Positions 42,892 through 51,100 of a stretch of 64,000 nucleotides of DNA are shown here, piece after piece. Numbering within the stretch: the stretch's first letter is position 1; each line of letters begins with the position of its first letter. The position numbers were made by a program, and so were the translations under genes. Origin of the DNA: Streptomyces sp. AA1529 (lineage in GTDB: Bacteria > Actinomycetota > Actinomycetes > Streptomycetales > Streptomycetaceae); assembly GCF_000280905.1 (NCBI RefSeq), contig NZ_ALAP01000015.1:1-64000 (forward strand), written 5' to 3'. Under the pieces are notes generated by a model. The model saw only the letters and a list, made by a program, of their open reading frames with translations. It was not told where the DNA came from and ran no database searches.

Positions 42892-42982
42892 GCCCCCGGG
42901 GCCGGCCCGTCCGGTGCGCAGCGCCCCCTCCCGCCGACCGCGGGACGCGCCCCGGGTCAGGGGAAGGGGCGGAACGGGAGGA

Positions 42983-43945
42983 TCACTCCTCCACCAGCAG
43001 GCGGTCCCGCAGTTGTGCCAGGGTTCTCGCCAGGAGTCTGGAGACGTGCATCTGGGAGATGCCGACCTCCTGGGCGATCTGGGACTGGGTCATGTTGCCG
43101 AAGAACCGCAGCAGCAGGATCTTCTTCTCCCGCGGCGGCAGCTCCTCCAGCAGCGGTTTGAGTGACTCCCGGTACTCGACGCCCGCCAGGGCGTCGTCCT
43201 CGGCGCCCAGGGTGTCGGCGACGGCCGGGGACTCCTCGTCGGTGTCGGGCACGTCGAGCGACAGGGTGCTGTAGGCGTTCGCGGACTCCAGGCCCTCGAG
43301 GACCTCCTCCTCGGAGATCGAGAGCCGCTTGGCCAGTTCGTGCACGGTCGGGGCGCGCCCGTGGAGCTGGGAGAGCTCGGCCGTCGCCGAGGTGAGGGAC
43401 AGCCGCAGCTCCTGGAGCCGCCGGGGCACGCGCACGGCCCAGCCCTTGTCGCGGAAGTGGCGTTTGATCTCGCCGACGACCGTGGGTGTCGCATACGTCG
43501 AGAACTCGACGCCGCGCTCTGGGTCGAAGCGGTCGACCGATTTGATCAGGCCGATCGTCGCGACCTGCGTCAGGTCGTCCAGCGGCTCGCCGCGGTTGCG
43601 GAAGCGGCGGGCCAGATGCTCGACGAGGGGCAGATGCATCCGCACCAGGTGGTTGCGCAGCTCGGCGCGCTCGGGCCCGTCCGGCAGCGTGCGCAGCCGG
43701 ACGAAGAGCGCCCGCGCGCCGCCGCGATCCTGCGGGTCGGGCCCGTGGGACGCGCCCGCGTCGTGGCCGGCGGCCCGCTCACGCCGCTCGTGCTGCTGCT
43801 GGTCCATAGCGTCCGCCCGCTCTGCCTGCTTGGGTCGCTGCATGCTGGGGTCGGCCGGGTGCGGCCGGGGCTGTTGCTCGGGAACGCCCCGGGAGACCGC
43901 CCCCGGGCGGCCTGACCACATCTGACTTGCCTCGTGCTCGGTCAC
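42983..43945 (-). CDS. sigH: Alternative sigma factor sigma-H (SigB/SigF group)
   Basis: A 320-residue group 3 sigma factor. A ~75-residue Gln/Arg/Pro-rich lead precedes region 2 (NHLVRMHLPLVEHLARRFRNRGEPLDDLTQVATIGLIKSVDRFDP), region 3 (ATAELSQLHGRAPTVHELAKRLS) and region 4 (LPPREKKILLLRFFGNMTQSQIAQEVGISQMHVSRLLARTLAQLR). The last segment is the hallmark of stress/sporulation sigma factors of the SigB family. In S. coelicolor sigma-H controls osmotic stress and septation and exists in several N-terminal forms; internal Met codons here (for example MQRPKQ and MDQQQH) could give shorter products. GTG start overlaps the prsH stop (GTGA), coupling it to its anti-sigma factor. Confidence 0.92.
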   Translation of the reverse strand: MTEHEASQMWSGRPGAVSRGVPEQQPRPHPADPSMQRPKQAERADAMDQQQHERRERAAGHDAGASHGPDPQDRGGARALFVRLRTLPDGPERAELRNHLVRMHLPLVEHLARRFRNRGEPLDDLTQVATIGLIKSVDRFDPERGVEFSTYATPTVVGEIKRHFRDKGWAVRVPRRLQELRLSLTSATAELSQLHGRAPTVHELAKRLSISEEEVLEGLESANAYSTLSLDVPDTDEESPAVADTLGAEDDALAGVEYRESLKPLLEELPPREKKILLLRFFGNMTQSQIAQEVGISQMHVSRLLARTLAQLRDRLLVEE

Positions 43946-44367
43946 GATGCTCCGGGTCCTGCACCGCGCTTCTTGTGCAGGCTGATGCTGACCGTACGGT
44001 CATCCGACACTGCTGAACCCACCTCACCGGCCAGGGCCGAGAGCACCGTCCACGCGAAGGTGTCGCGTTCGGGGGCACGGCCATCGGTCGTCGGCGCCGA
44101 GACGGTGACGTGCAGCGAGTCGCCGACGAGCTGGAAGACACAACTGAGCACGGAACCGGGGACGGCCTGCTGGAGCAGGATCGCGCACGCCTCGTCCACG
44201 GCGATCCGCAGATCCTCGATCTCGTCGAGGGTGAAGTCCAAGCGGGCCGCGAGCCCGGCGGTGGCCGTCCGCAGCACCGACAGATAGGCACCCGCAGCCG
44301 GCAGCCGGACCTCGACGAAGTCCTGCGACGCGGGCTCGCCTGCGATCTGGGACACCCTCACCTCCAA
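43942..44367 (-). CDS. prsH: Anti-sigma factor PrsH/UshX (RsbW-like kinase fold)
   Basis: A 141-residue GHKL-fold protein. The N-box region reads LDEIEDLRIAVDEACAILL, followed by a beta-sheet core (LSCVFQLVGDSLHVTVS) and FAWTVLSALAGEV. It lies directly before sigH with a four-base overlap, the usual order for a sigma factor and its RsbW-type antagonist. It should bind sigma-H and block it until an anti-anti-sigma protein such as BldG frees it; that link is known in S. coelicolor and inferred here. Gene-free sequence with a palindrome lies upstream. Confidence 0.9.
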   Translation of the reverse strand: MEVRVSQIAGEPASQDFVEVRLPAAGAYLSVLRTATAGLAARLDFTLDEIEDLRIAVDEACAILLQQAVPGSVLSCVFQLVGDSLHVTVSAPTTDGRAPERDTFAWTVLSALAGEVGSAVSDDRTVSISLHKKRGAGPGAS

Positions 44368-44874
44368 GGTGGCACGAGCCGGTCGGGCCTCACGGGCCGA
44401 AACGGCTGTTGATTCGTTTCGTCAGTGACGCTATCGCGATCCGTGTCACGATGCCGCACGCATCGATCACCGCCGCCTCATTCCTGAGCGTCACCCATAG
44501 TAAACATATGGGTACTTTCCGTGGCTAGGGGGTGGAGGCCCCAAATCCGCCGTGATTACGCTGTGTTGGCCTTATGGGGTCGCCGTGGGCCGCTTTCCGG
44601 AACGACTCCCGAGATCCCCGTGGCCACCCTGTGTGCCCGGTCGGGGGCGCCTCGGCGACGCCGGAAGGGCCTGCCATGTCAGTACCCGTCACCTGATGCG
44701 TTCATAGCCCCTCGCGGCACAGGCTCCGACAAGGGCCGAAACCCGCCCCTGCGAGTGACCCCGAAACGGGCCGGAGGTGCCCGAGGGGTGCGAGGGATGG
44801 CTACTCAGTGTCACCCCTGGTGGAGATGCGGCGAAGACCCGGGTGCGGAGAGTGAGGAAGAACCTCACGGTGTG
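44368..44874. other. prsH-sigH promoter region, no gene seen
   Basis: About 500 bases without a supported gene. The left part is AT-richer than average and must carry the prsH-sigH promoters; GATAGCGT on the minus strand near 44425 is one possible -10 box. The right part (44570-44874) is GC-rich and featureless to me. Confidence 0.45.
44493..44513 (-). promoter_or_regulatory. 21-bp palindrome upstream of prsH-sigH
   Basis: ACCCATA-N7-TATGGGT has perfect seven-base arms around GTAAACA, 126 bases before the prsH start. The AT-rich centre in this GC-rich genome suggests a protein binding site. I cannot match it to a known regulator. Confidence 0.5.
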
Positions 44875-45867
44875 TCACCACTCCGAGGCGGATGCCCGGC
44901 CGGTGACGACGGCGGTCACCGTGCTGCCCCGGGGGAAGGCGCCCTCCTCCGTGAGCCGGGTGAGCGCGAACAGCAGCTTGGTCACATAGGTCTCCTCCAG
45001 CGCGGGCAGCCCGTGCCGCTGGGCGAAGTCCGCTGCGAAGTCGGACAGCTCCGGGCTCGTCCTCGCGTAACCGCCGCCGTGGAAACGTTCCTCCAGCCAC
45101 CAGTCGCCCCGCGGCCCGCCGAAGGTCTCCCGCTGGAGCCGCGCGATCTCCCCGCCGAGGAACCCGCCCTTCAGTACCGGCACCCCGAGGCCGCGCTGAC
45201 CTGCAGAAAGGCCCGCCGCCATGCCCGCGAGGGTGCCGCCGGTACCGCAGGCGACGGCAGCCACATCGGTGTGCCCGCGCAGTTCCGCGCCCAGTGCCGC
45301 GCACCCGCGCACGGCCGCCGCGTTGCTGCCGCCCTCGGGGACGACGGCGCAGGGCCCGAAGCGGGCGCGCAGCTCGTGGTGGAACGCGGGGTCGGCCCGG
45401 CGGCGGTAGTCGGCACGCGTGACGAAGTGCAGCAGCATGCCGTCTTCGGTGCAGCGGGCGAGGGACGGGTTGAGCGGCCGGTCGGCCAGCTCGTGGCCCC
45501 GGACCACCCCGACCGTGCGCAACCCGAGCAGCCTGCCCGCCGCCGCGGTGGCGCGCAGATGGTTGGAGTAGGCCCCGCCGAAGGTCAGCAGCCGCCGGTG
45601 GCTGCTCTCGGCCACCGCCCGCAGATTGGGGGCGAGTTTGCGCCACTTGTTACCGGAGGGGTAAAGCTCCACCGGCCCCGGCCCCGGCCCCGGCCCCGGC
45701 CCCGGCCCCGGCCCTGCCGCCCGACCGTCGGCCGTCGCGTGCACCAGGTCCTCCCGCTTCAGCAGCAGCCGCACACCCCGGCGGGTGAAGCGCTCGTCCT
45801 CGACCTCCTGGAGCGGGGAGGGCGGGCGGGGCCGCAGGGCCGCGGCGACATCGACGGGGTGGCTCAC
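44875..45867 (-). CDS. PLP-dependent ACC deaminase / D-cysteine desulfhydrase-like enzyme
   Basis: A 330-residue fold-type II PLP enzyme. The PLP-binding Lys is in YPSGNKWRKL, GGAYSNHLRATAAAG binds the phosphate-side Ser/Asn, and CGTGGTLAGMAAGLS is the Gly-rich phosphate loop. This matches the ACC deaminase/D-cysteine desulfhydrase family; without the diagnostic Glu/Ser positions aligned I cannot choose between them. Desulfhydrase is the commoner activity. An unusual run of about seven Gly-Pro pairs (residues ~52-65) precedes the Lys motif and is encoded by a GGCCCC hexamer repeat. It lies upstream of a long gap before prsH. Confidence 0.82.
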   Translation of the reverse strand: MSHPVDVAAALRPRPPSPLQEVEDERFTRRGVRLLLKREDLVHATADGRAAGPGPGPGPGPGPGPVELYPSGNKWRKLAPNLRAVAESSHRRLLTFGGAYSNHLRATAAAGRLLGLRTVGVVRGHELADRPLNPSLARCTEDGMLLHFVTRADYRRRADPAFHHELRARFGPCAVVPEGGSNAAAVRGCAALGAELRGHTDVAAVACGTGGTLAGMAAGLSAGQRGLGVPVLKGGFLGGEIARLQRETFGGPRGDWWLEERFHGGGYARTSPELSDFAADFAQRHGLPALEETYVTKLLFALTRLTEEGAFPRGSTVTAVVTGRASASEW

Positions 45868-45945
45868 CCCTCCATTGTGGCGGCCGGACTCCGGTGCCCG
45901 CGGTCCCCGCCCCGGCCGCGGGGACGCGGCGGGGCAGGCGACCGG

Positions 45946-46536
45946 TCACCTGAGGCGCTCGGCGATCCGCTCCCGCAGGGTGTCCATGGTGAAGCCGCGG
46001 GGGTCGCTCTTCTGGTCCGTCCACTCCAGGTGGCCGATGACCGACCGGGCGCCCCAGCCGTGGTGCCGGCACAGCGCGGCCGCGGCCCGCACGATCGCCT
46101 CCAGCTGCTCGTCCGGCCACGGGTCCTCGCCGTCTCCGAGGTTCTCGCATTCGAAGCCGTAGAAGTACCGGTTCCCGTCGGTGTTCTGCTGGTTCGGCGG
46201 CGGGGTGGCGCGCTCGGCGACGACGGCGCGCAGTACGTCGCCGTCGCCGGAGCCCGCGTGGTTGGCCCGGCCGTGGCCGGTCAGATGCACGGTGCCGTCC
46301 TTGGTGACGCAGCCGTGGGCGAGCGGCCCCGGCAGATCCTCGCGGCCCTCGTAGATCAGATCGACCGTCGCGGCCGAGCCGCTGGTGACGGTGTGGTGGA
46401 TCACGACACCGTGCACCGGCCCCCACGGCCCCTGCTGGTCGCGGTTGTGGGTGCGCCAGTCCCGGACCTCCTCGACCCGGGCCCCTTCCTTCTCCAGGGC
46501 CCGGACGAATGCGGTCGCGGTGATGGGTGTGGCCAT
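45946..46536 (-). CDS. N-acetylmuramoyl-L-alanine amidase domain protein (Amidase_2)
   Basis: A 196-residue single-domain amidase. Zinc and catalytic elements are visible: GVVIHHTVTSG, GRANHAGSGDGD, GFECEN and the C-terminal IGHLEWTDQKSDPRGF with ligand His and the K-x-DP motif. These cleave the bond between MurNAc and L-Ala in peptidoglycan. There is no signal peptide or wall-binding domain, so the protein is either cytoplasmic (recycling), released by lysis, or a remnant phage endolysin. ATG 46536 is the first start with family sequence; a 74-base gap separates it from the HTH/TPR gene upstream on the same strand. Confidence 0.85.
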   Translation of the reverse strand: MATPITATAFVRALEKEGARVEEVRDWRTHNRDQQGPWGPVHGVVIHHTVTSGSAATVDLIYEGREDLPGPLAHGCVTKDGTVHLTGHGRANHAGSGDGDVLRAVVAERATPPPNQQNTDGNRYFYGFECENLGDGEDPWPDEQLEAIVRAAAALCRHHGWGARSVIGHLEWTDQKSDPRGFTMDTLRERIAERLR

Positions 46537-46610
46537 GCTCGCCTCCGGCTGCCGGGTGCCCGGCCGCGGCCGGAACCTGTCCCGGGGGCATACCCGTTGC
46601 CGCGCCGTTT

Positions 46611-48362
46611 CTAGCCGCGCCGGGCCGCATCCGCGGTGGGGGTCACCCGTACGAGGAGGGCGTGCGCCCGGGGGTCGCGCCCCCAGGGCCGCAGCAGCTC
46701 CGGTATCCGGGAGCGGGCCGCCCGCACCCGGCCCGAGCGGACCTGCGCGGACACCTCCAGGAACGCGCTCCACGCGGCGCACGCCTCCTCCAGCCGACCG
46801 CGGGAGAGCAGCAGTTCGGCCAGTTCCGCCTGGCACACGGCGCGGGTGCGGCGCTCGCCGGCGGGACGGTCGTGCAGCGAGGCGCGCAGGTCGTCGATGG
46901 CGCCTTCGCGGTCGCCGAGCGCCACCCGCACCTGGCTGGACTGGTAGCGCAGCGCGGCGCTCCGGTAGCTGCCGACCGGCTCGCCGGTGGGGCTCTCCGG
47001 ACCGGTGGTCAGATCGACCGGGGACCGGGCCAGTTGCCGCTCCGCGCGCTCCAGCGCCTCCAGTGCCCGGCCCTCCTGGCCGCACGCCGCGTCCGCCACG
47101 GCCAGTCCGGCGTACAGGAACGCGCGCGCCGAGGGGTCGGTGTCCGCCGGGGCCGCGGCCAGGGCCGCCCGGGCGAGCAGCAGGCTCTCGCGCGGGTGGC
47201 CCAACTGGTGCGCCTGCGAGCTGAGGGCGCGGCGGGCCAGCGCGACCCCCTCCGGATCGGCGGCCTCCGCGGCGAGTTCCGCCGCGGTGAGAAAGGCGCG
47301 CTGGGCGAGTCCGTGCCGCTGCTCGTCCACGTAGACCCGGGCCAGCAGGAAGCTCAGCCGTGCGGCGCCCGCCTGGATGCCGCGCCGGTGCACGCCCTCC
47401 TCGCCGTGGCGCAGCGAGCGGACGAGCCCCGAGAGGCAGGCGGCGAGCGGGGTGCGGATATGACCGCCGCCGTACCGGTCGGCCTGCAGCGCGAAGAACC
47501 GGGCGTGCTCGTGGACCGAGGCCACCTGGCCCGGTTCGGGGGTGCGCGCGGGGCGGGAGCCGCGGGCCGTGCAGCCGTTCCGGGCGCCGGGCAGCGGCGC
47601 CGGGGTGGGGGCTCCGGGCGCGGTGGCCGGATCGTCCGCGGCCGGGTCGCCGCCCGCTTCCGCCGGGGCGCCGTCCGGACGGCCGTCCCGGCGTCCGCGT
47701 ACCGTCTCGGTCAGCAGCCCCAGGGTGTAGGGCGCCGGTGGCGGGGTGTCCGCGCGGGGCGGCGGGATCACCGGCGCGGTGAGCGCGGTGAGCTGGTCGG
47801 CGGGGCGCAACGGCCGGCCGAGGCCGAACAGACGGGCGTCCACCGGGTGTTCGCGGCCCCCTGCCGGTGCCTCGGCGTCGGCCGCCGGAGCACCGGAGCC
47901 GAGCGGCTCCCGGAGCCGCTTCCGGTGCCCGGCCGGTGCGGCCCCCGCGGTGGGGCGTGGTCCTTCCTCCGCCGGGTCGGAGGTGTCGTCCTCGCCGCCA
48001 CCGCCACCGCCACCGCTGTCGCCGCGCGGGCGGGCCGCCGTGCCGGGGCGGCAGCCGCGGGCGCCGAGCATGCCCAGGTCCGCCACCGTGATCCGGCGGC
48101 CGAGGCGGCGCGAGAGCGCCTCCGCCATCAGGTGCTGCACCCGGGGGTCGGGACGGCTGCCGCGCAGCCAGTGGGCGACTGAAGTTCTGTCGTACCGGAG
48201 ATGGATGCCGACCTCGGCGCCGAGACGAGCCAGGGCACGCGCGAACGCCGCCTGCGTCCACTCGCTCTCCTCCAGCAGGGCACGCAGCGCGCGGTTGGGG
48301 GCGCGGGTGCGGGACCCGGTGCTCGGGGACGCCGTGACGCGTACGGGGTCAGCGGGTCGCAT
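46611..48362 (-). CDS. HTH/TPR regulator, large, with proline-rich linker
   Basis: A 583-residue protein. Residues ~20-95 resemble a Cro/C1-type helix-turn-helix (LLEESEWTQAAFARALARLGAEVGIHLRYDRTSVAHWLRGSRPD). A long Pro/Ala/Gly-rich linker (~100-280) follows, then TPR-like helices (AQRAFLTAAELAAEAADPEGVALARRALSS, ALEALERAERQL, AELAELLLSRGRLEEACAAW). The plan is that of Streptomyces developmental HTH-TPR regulators such as the NsdA/BldD-like proteins, where TPRs sense a partner or peptide. It is divergent from a second protein of the same type at 48613, sharing the phrase LRYD(R/H)T(S/A)VA(H/R)WL, so the two are diverged paralogues. Confidence 0.75.
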   Translation of the reverse strand: MRPADPVRVTASPSTGSRTRAPNRALRALLEESEWTQAAFARALARLGAEVGIHLRYDRTSVAHWLRGSRPDPRVQHLMAEALSRRLGRRITVADLGMLGARGCRPGTAARPRGDSGGGGGGGEDDTSDPAEEGPRPTAGAAPAGHRKRLREPLGSGAPAADAEAPAGGREHPVDARLFGLGRPLRPADQLTALTAPVIPPPRADTPPPAPYTLGLLTETVRGRRDGRPDGAPAEAGGDPAADDPATAPGAPTPAPLPGARNGCTARGSRPARTPEPGQVASVHEHARFFALQADRYGGGHIRTPLAACLSGLVRSLRHGEEGVHRRGIQAGAARLSFLLARVYVDEQRHGLAQRAFLTAAELAAEAADPEGVALARRALSSQAHQLGHPRESLLLARAALAAAPADTDPSARAFLYAGLAVADAACGQEGRALEALERAERQLARSPVDLTTGPESPTGEPVGSYRSAALRYQSSQVRVALGDREGAIDDLRASLHDRPAGERRTRAVCQAELAELLLSRGRLEEACAAWSAFLEVSAQVRSGRVRAARSRIPELLRPWGRDPRAHALLVRVTPTADAARRG

Positions 48363-48544
48363 GGTTGTTCCTGTGGTGGAGTCGGATGGGGTCGTTCACT
48401 GTTCTGCCTCACTTCCGGAATCAGGTGATGTCTTTCCGTAGCTCTCCGTGTGCTTGATGTGCTGTCATGCACCCGGACGTTTTCAGGGAACCGCATCGCT
48501 CCCCGCTGCGGGAGCATGTGCCGGGCGCACGACTGCGTGGTGCT

Positions 48545-48561
48545 TTCACACCCCGTGTGAA
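48545..48561 (+). promoter_or_regulatory. Palindrome before the plus-strand HTH/TPR gene
   Basis: TTCACAC-CCC-GTGTGAA has perfect seven-base arms and lies 52 bases before the start codon. It is a likely operator, perhaps for one of the two flanking HTH/TPR proteins. The rest of 48363-48612 shows no gene. Confidence 0.5.
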
Positions 48562-48612
48562 TGCCGGTCCACTACTCTGCGAGACGACACGTTGGACCCG
48601 ACGGAGGGCGGC

Positions 48613-49968
48613 ATGGAGCCCAACAGCCAACTGGACGCGCTCCTTGACCAGGCAGGGATGTCCCGAGCCGGTCTTGCGGCGAGAATCAATCGATTAGGCG
48701 ACCAAGCAGGGATAACCCTGCGTTACGATCACACGGCCGTGGCGCGCTGGTTGAAGGGGCAACGGCCACGCGGCAGCGTCCCCGAGTTGATCTGCGAGAT
48801 CCTCGGGCGCCAGCTCGACAGAACCCTCACACTCAGTGACATCGGCATGGATGTCCCGGCGGACGGCCGGCTACCCGGAGCCGCGCTCGGCTCCGAAGCG
48901 GCGGGCCTGGACCGGTTCGTGGAGCGCGCTGCCTCCCTGTGGCGCTCCGACCGGGTGCACGGGGGCCGGCTCGGCCCCGCCCTGCTGACCGGCGGCGCGG
49001 CCGTCGCGCCGGTGTGGGAGTGGGAGAACCCGCCCGAGGACCGGGACGTCTCGCGCACCGGCGGTGCCGAGGTCACCGGCGCGGACGTGGGCGTACTGCA
49101 CGCCGCCCGCGGCCACTACGAGCACCTGTACCGGAACGCCGGAGGAGTCGCCACCCGCGGCCGCGTGGTCGGTTTCCTGCACGGTGAGGTCGCCCCGCTG
49201 CTGCGCGGGAGCTACGACGACACCACCGGCCGCGCGCTGTGCCGCGCCGCCGGCTCGCTTGCGGCCATCAGCGGCATCTGCGCCTACGACGCCGACGCGC
49301 AGGGGCTGGCCCAGCGCTACTTCCACCAGGCGCTGCGGCTGGGCAAGGCGTCCGGCGACCTGGTCTTCGGCGGCTACGTGGTCGCCCTCCTCGTCAACCA
49401 GGCGCTGTTCCTGGGCGACACCCGGCACGCGCTCGCCTGTTCCGAGGCCCTGCTGCGCACCACGGGACCGCGCATCAGCGCCGCGCTCGCCACGGATGTG
49501 TACGCGATGCAGGCCGGTGCGTACGCCCGGCTCGGGGACCGGCGCAGCGCGCACGACTGCATGCGCCGGGCCGAGGCGTACTCCGAGCGCATTCGCCCCG
49601 CGGAGGAGCCCGAGGAGACCAGCTACGTCCAACCGGGACTGGTCGAGGTGCGGTTGGCCGAGGCGCTGATCCTGCTGGGAGAGCTGTCCGCGGCTGCCGA
49701 GTACGCCCAGCGGGCGGCGCGCGCGCCCGCGCACGCCCGCGGCCGGGTGAACCGGCTCGCCACCCTCACCGACGTGGCGCTGCACGCGGGGGAACCCGAA
49801 CGTGCCGCGGTCACCGCGGCGGAGATGGTGGACACCGCGCAGGGCATCGAGTCGCAGCGGCTGCGCGGGCGCATGCGCAGGGTCAGGAAGCGGCTGGAGC
49901 AGCACCCCGGGACTTCGGCGGTCGAAGCGGCGAAGCTCATCGAGGACTCGCTGAGCGTGCCGTTCTGA
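48613..49968 (+). CDS. HTH/TPR regulator with TTA codon
   Basis: A 451-residue protein. Residues 1-75 are a Cro/C1-type helix-turn-helix (LDQAGMSRAGLAARINRLGDQAGITLRYDHTAVARWLKGQ), ending GRTLTLSDIGM-like sequence. The rest is helical TPR (AQRYFHQALRLGKASGDLVFGGYVVALLVNQALFLGD, AEYAQRAARAPAHARGRVNRLATLTDVALHAGEPERAAV). Codon 28 (48694-48696) is TTA, the rare bldA-read leucine codon, in the recognition-helix region, and the first 40 codons are AT-richer than the rest. Full translation should therefore need the developmental leucine tRNA. Start ATG 48613 follows GGAGGG at 48603-48608. It is divergent from its longer paralogue. Confidence 0.82.
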   Translation: MEPNSQLDALLDQAGMSRAGLAARINRLGDQAGITLRYDHTAVARWLKGQRPRGSVPELICEILGRQLDRTLTLSDIGMDVPADGRLPGAALGSEAAGLDRFVERAASLWRSDRVHGGRLGPALLTGGAAVAPVWEWENPPEDRDVSRTGGAEVTGADVGVLHAARGHYEHLYRNAGGVATRGRVVGFLHGEVAPLLRGSYDDTTGRALCRAAGSLAAISGICAYDADAQGLAQRYFHQALRLGKASGDLVFGGYVVALLVNQALFLGDTRHALACSEALLRTTGPRISAALATDVYAMQAGAYARLGDRRSAHDCMRRAEAYSERIRPAEEPEETSYVQPGLVEVRLAEALILLGELSAAAEYAQRAARAPAHARGRVNRLATLTDVALHAGEPERAAVTAAEMVDTAQGIESQRLRGRMRRVRKRLEQHPGTSAVEAAKLIEDSLSVPF

Positions 49969-50053
49969 GCCGGGGCGCGCGCTGCGCCCCTGTCAGCGGG
50001 CGCGCACGACATGCTGGGATGTGCCCAACCTCCGTCGGGAAGGGGGCACATAC

Positions 50054-50584
50054 GTGCGATGGAAGAACCTGGGTGAACACACTGTGTACGAGAACCAGTG
50101 GCTTCGGGTGAATCTGGCGGATGTGGAACTGCCGAACGGGCGCCACCTGGATCACTATCTGATCCGGCTGCGGCCCGTCGCCGCGGCGACCGCGGTCAAC
50201 GAGCGCAACGAGGTGCTGCTGCTGTGGCGGCACCGCTTCATCACGGACAGCTGGGGGTGGGAGCTGGCGGCGGGCGTCGTCGAGGAGGGCGAGGACCTGG
50301 TCGAGGCGGCGGCCCGGGAGATGCTGGAGGAGACCGGCTGGCGCCCGGGACCGCTCCGCCATCTGATGACCGTCGAGCCGTCCAACGGACTCACCGACGC
50401 CCGGCACCACATCTACTGGTCGCCGGGGGCCGACTACGTGGGGCCGCCGGAGGACGACTTCGAGTCCGAGAAGCGCGAATGGGTCCCGCTCAAGGAAGTG
50501 CCCGACCTCATCGCCGCGGGCGAGGTCCCCGCGGCGAACATGGCCGCGGCGCTGCTGATGCTCCACCGCGTCCGCTTCGGATGA
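50054..50584 (+). CDS. Nudix hydrolase (ADP-ribose pyrophosphatase-like)
   Basis: A 176-residue Nudix protein. The Nudix box GVVEEGEDLVEAAAREMLEETGW matches G-x5-E-x7-REUxEExGU exactly, so metal binding and catalysis should be intact. The upstream VRWKNLGEHTVYENQWLRVNLADVELPNGRHLDHYLI resembles ADP-ribose or NUDIX-sugar pyrophosphatases; substrate is uncertain. GTG 50054 is chosen for GAAGGGGG about seven bases upstream. It lies 85 bases after the HTH/TPR gene and may share its transcript. Confidence 0.9.
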   Translation: MRWKNLGEHTVYENQWLRVNLADVELPNGRHLDHYLIRLRPVAAATAVNERNEVLLLWRHRFITDSWGWELAAGVVEEGEDLVEAAAREMLEETGWRPGPLRHLMTVEPSNGLTDARHHIYWSPGADYVGPPEDDFESEKREWVPLKEVPDLIAAGEVPAANMAAALLMLHRVRFG

Positions 50585-50647
50585 GCCGGCCGGGCCGCTC
50601 CTCGGCCGGTGAGGAGCGGCCCCGGACCCCGGCCGTGCGGGGCGGCC

Positions 50648-50881
50648 TCAGCTCTTGAGGAAGTCGTCGCCGTTCTGCGCCACGTGCTCCTGGACGGCGG
50701 CGAGGGCCCGCTGGACCTCCTGCGCCGAGCCGGAGCCCTGCTGCTCCGCGTAGTAGGCGGCGCCCAGCCGGCGCAGCAGGTCGTTGCCCGCGCGCTGGGC
50801 CTGGACCTCCTCCACCTTCTCCTTGCCCTGCGCGATGCCCCGCTGAGCCTGCTCCTTGGCGCGGTCGAGAAAGCCTGCCAT
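50648..50881 (-). CDS. Small helical actinobacterial protein, unknown function
   Basis: A 77-residue, strongly helical, charged protein. Residues 4-33 form an amphipathic stretch (FLDRAKEQAQRGIAQGKEKVEEVQAQ), followed by a second helix (NDLLRRLGAAYYAEQQ) and a third (AQEVQRALAAVQEHVAQ). No membrane segment or enzyme motif is seen. Homologues of this length are common in Streptomyces as I remember, without function. It has its own ribosome site (GGAGG just upstream) and converges on the Nudix gene. Confidence 0.75.
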   Translation of the reverse strand: MAGFLDRAKEQAQRGIAQGKEKVEEVQAQRAGNDLLRRLGAAYYAEQQGSGSAQEVQRALAAVQEHVAQNGDDFLKS

Positions 50882-51100
50882 GGTCCTGCCTCCGTCGTGT
50901 ACGGCTCTACCGGCCGGGTCGGCTCCGGTACACCCGTCAACGTATGCCGTGATCAGCCGGTTCCCCGCCGCCCACGGCTGCGTCGAACCGGCTGGTCAGT
51001 CCATTTCACACGATCGTCCGAACGGCCCTCGGCGGGGCCGGCGGGCCCGTGCTCCGGCCGCGCCGGAGGGGACACCCGCGGGCGCGGTTACGGTTGTCCG

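Noticed and set aside
45671..45715. Tandem GGCCCC units as a possible CRISPR or satellite array
   Set aside because: Units are six bases with no spacers and lie in frame inside a PLP-enzyme gene.
44521..46614. 697-codon plus-strand open frame across the prsH upstream region and PLP gene
   Set aside because: It is opposite two well-supported minus-strand genes and shows no domain.
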